Assembly: GCA_945863825.1 (NCBI GenBank)
Contig: CAMBBY010000056.1
Coordinates: 1 to 6,984 of the forward strand
Direction of reading: 5' to 3'
From: an uncultured Prevotella sp.
Lineage (GTDB): Bacteria > Bacteroidota > Bacteroidia > Bacteroidales > Bacteroidaceae
DNA length: 6,984 nucleotides
In this document: positions 5,761 through 6,984 of the stretch, one piece after another
Layout: every line of letters starts with the position of its first letter
Position numbering within the stretch: position 1 is the first letter of the stretch
The notes under the pieces: generated by a model
The model's input: only the letters and a program-made list of their open reading frames with translations
Told to the model about the DNA's origin: nothing
Database searches by the model: none
Position numbers and translations under genes: made by a program

Positions 5761-6984
5761 CTATATTGGATCAAACCTGAATATAGGTTTCTTTATCATT
5801 TCGGGTTGAAGATACATCAACATATAGATAGGGTAATAGAGTATCTTGTCCACAACCTGAACATTGCCATTAGAAAAAACTATGGCACTAGAAATTTCGT
5901 ACTCCTCATTGTTCATCACATTAGAGAGTGCATTATGACGTTTATAATCCTTGCCCGACTTGATTTCTATCGGCAAGATCTTACCTCTGTCTTCTATTAC
6001 AAAGTCCAGTTCACCCTGCTTCTTATTATTGAAATAATAAAGATTGTATCCGTGAGCACGTAATTCTTGCGCTGCAAAATTCTCATAAATGGCTCCATAG
6101 TTGATTTCTGTTGTACCTGTAAGTAAATCGATCGCTATATTGACAGCATACTGGCTTGCCAACAACCCCACATCGCTCATGAACAACTTAAATAAATTGC
6201 GCTGTTCACCAAGTTTTAAAGGCAAGCGAGGTTCTTCTACATTATAAGTAGGGAGAGCCACGCCAGCATCAGCTAGCCATAAGAAAGAATTTCTGTAACG
6301 CTCAAACTTTGCCTTTTCATTTAATGCCTTCAAAATAAAACGTTTGTTCTTGGCATTCAGTTCTGAAGGTATCAAGTCAAATATATCTTTGATATACAGC
6401 TTGTTCTTTGGGTCATACTTGGCTATATCCTTTCCGTAGAGGTACACGATTTCTCTCTGTGCTTCACGTACTATTTGTAAATTATTCGTATTGATATACT
6501 TTTGGACTGCCTCAGGCATTCCTCCTATGATGAGATAAAGCTGAATGAGATCATTCAGCTTATTATGTACAACCTCGTCCACCACCTTGCATTGCTCATA
6601 GCACTCCTTGACATGGGCCATTACTCCTGTGCTCATGCCTACTGCTTCTGCAAATTCCTCAAAATCGAGAGGAAACATCTCTTTCTCTGCCATATAGCCA
6701 ACAGGTACACTGCGGATGTCTTTCAATTCTACCCCTAACAACGAACCACTCATCACATAGCGATAGCTACCTTCTTCTACCAAGAATTTGATGGCAGTAA
6801 CTATCTCCGGACATTCCTGCACCTCATCAAAGAAAACAAGAGTGTTGCCTGGAGTAAGTTTCTTCTCTGCCAAGGCGGAAAGGCGCAAGAGGATTTCCTT
6901 AGCATCAGAAGGAGATTTAAATGCCTCCCTATACTTAGAATTATTGAGGAAATTGAACTCCACTACATTCGCAAAGCATTCCTC
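5761..6984 (-). CDS. AAA_14/DUF4143 family ATPase, N-terminus beyond the window edge
   Basis: 407 codons are visible and the frame stays open to base 6984, so the start and the Walker A P-loop are off the contig. The GTG at 6961-6963 is internal, because the frame continues upstream as EECFANV. Numbering from the edge: Walker B TLVFFDEVQECP around residues 48-59 (Asp53, Glu54); sensor-like YVMSGSLLGVEL (76-87); a helical middle with LIIGGMPEAV (about 151-160); then DUF4143 with AIYENFAAQELRAHGY (298-313) and GELDFVIEDRGKILPIEIKSG (from 324, Asp327, Glu340, Lys342). That last pattern matches the D...ExK core of a PD-(D/E)XK nuclease-like fold. The family is common in Bacteroidota and archaea; its cellular role is not established, though defence or mobile-element links are often suspected. 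Relatives have roughly 400-450 residues, so only a few dozen are missing. It is convergent with the AraC gene and probably functionally separate. Confidence 0.9.
   Translation of the reverse strand, partial: EECFANVVEFNFLNNSKYREAFKSPSDAKEILLRLSALAEKKLTPGNTLVFFDEVQECPEIVTAIKFLVEEGSYRYVMSGSLLGVELKDIRSVPVGYMAEKEMFPLDFEEFAEAVGMSTGVMAHVKECYEQCKVVDEVVHNKLNDLIQLYLIIGGMPEAVQKYINTNNLQIVREAQREIVYLYGKDIAKYDPKNKLYIKDIFDLIPSELNAKNKRFILKALNEKAKFERYRNSFLWLADAGVALPTYNVEEPRLPLKLGEQRNLFKLFMSDVGLLASQYAVNIAIDLLTGTTEINYGAIYENFAAQELRAHGYNLYYFNNKKQGELDFVIEDRGKILPIEIKSGKDYKRHNALSNVMNNEEYEISSAIVFSNGNVQVVDKILYYPIYMLMYLQPEMIKKPIFRFDPI

Overview
The window looks like a whole short assembly contig from a gut-type Bacteroidota, most likely Prevotella/Segatella or a close relative. 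The reasons are a GH2 enzyme of the DUF4982 type, a propeller-type periplasmic sensor like those of hybrid two-component systems (HTCS), a Bacteroidota promoter (TTTG then TAnnTTTG), no Shine-Dalgarno sites, and a DUF4143 ATPase. The genus is inference. Bases 1-45 are not biological: they are the end of an Illumina P7 primer, the Nextera N701 index and the Nextera read-2/Tn5 mosaic-end adapter. Genuine sequence starts at about base 46, inside a gene.

Layout. (1) 48-1334 (+): C-terminal part of a GH2 glycosidase (beta-galactosidase-like), with both catalytic glutamates visible and its 5' end lost. (2) 1335-1503: a strong 12-bp hairpin terminator, then a consensus Bacteroidota promoter. (3) 1504-4365 (+): a 953-residue membrane regulator with a signal peptide, about 13 recognisable propeller blades, a Y_Y_Y domain, one transmembrane helix and an AraC-type DNA-binding domain. 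It has no histidine kinase catalytic domain and no receiver domain. (4) 4427-5389 (+): a degenerate HMP/HMP-P kinase (ThiD-like) domain fused to an AraC-type DNA-binding domain, preceded by a 14-bp tandem repeat. (5) 5390-5760: intergenic, with a 21-bp repeat at 25-bp spacing, small hairpins and short open frames on both strands. (6) 5761-6984 (-): an AAA_14/DUF4143 ATPase whose N-terminal Walker A part lies beyond the window edge.

How they may work together. The GH2 enzyme next to an HTCS-like sensor suggests the edge of a polysaccharide-utilisation region, with the sensor reading out a glycan breakdown product. In the sensor the phosphorelay appears to be bypassed: the periplasmic module is tied directly to the DNA-binding domain, as in ToxR/CadC-like one-component regulators. 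The next gene is another AraC-type regulator with an unusual ligand head. It keeps the residues expected to hold the pyrimidine (HMP) but has lost those needed for phosphoryl transfer, so it looks like a vitamin-precursor sensor made from an enzyme. These two regulators are the most interesting content. The ATPase is convergent and probably unrelated.
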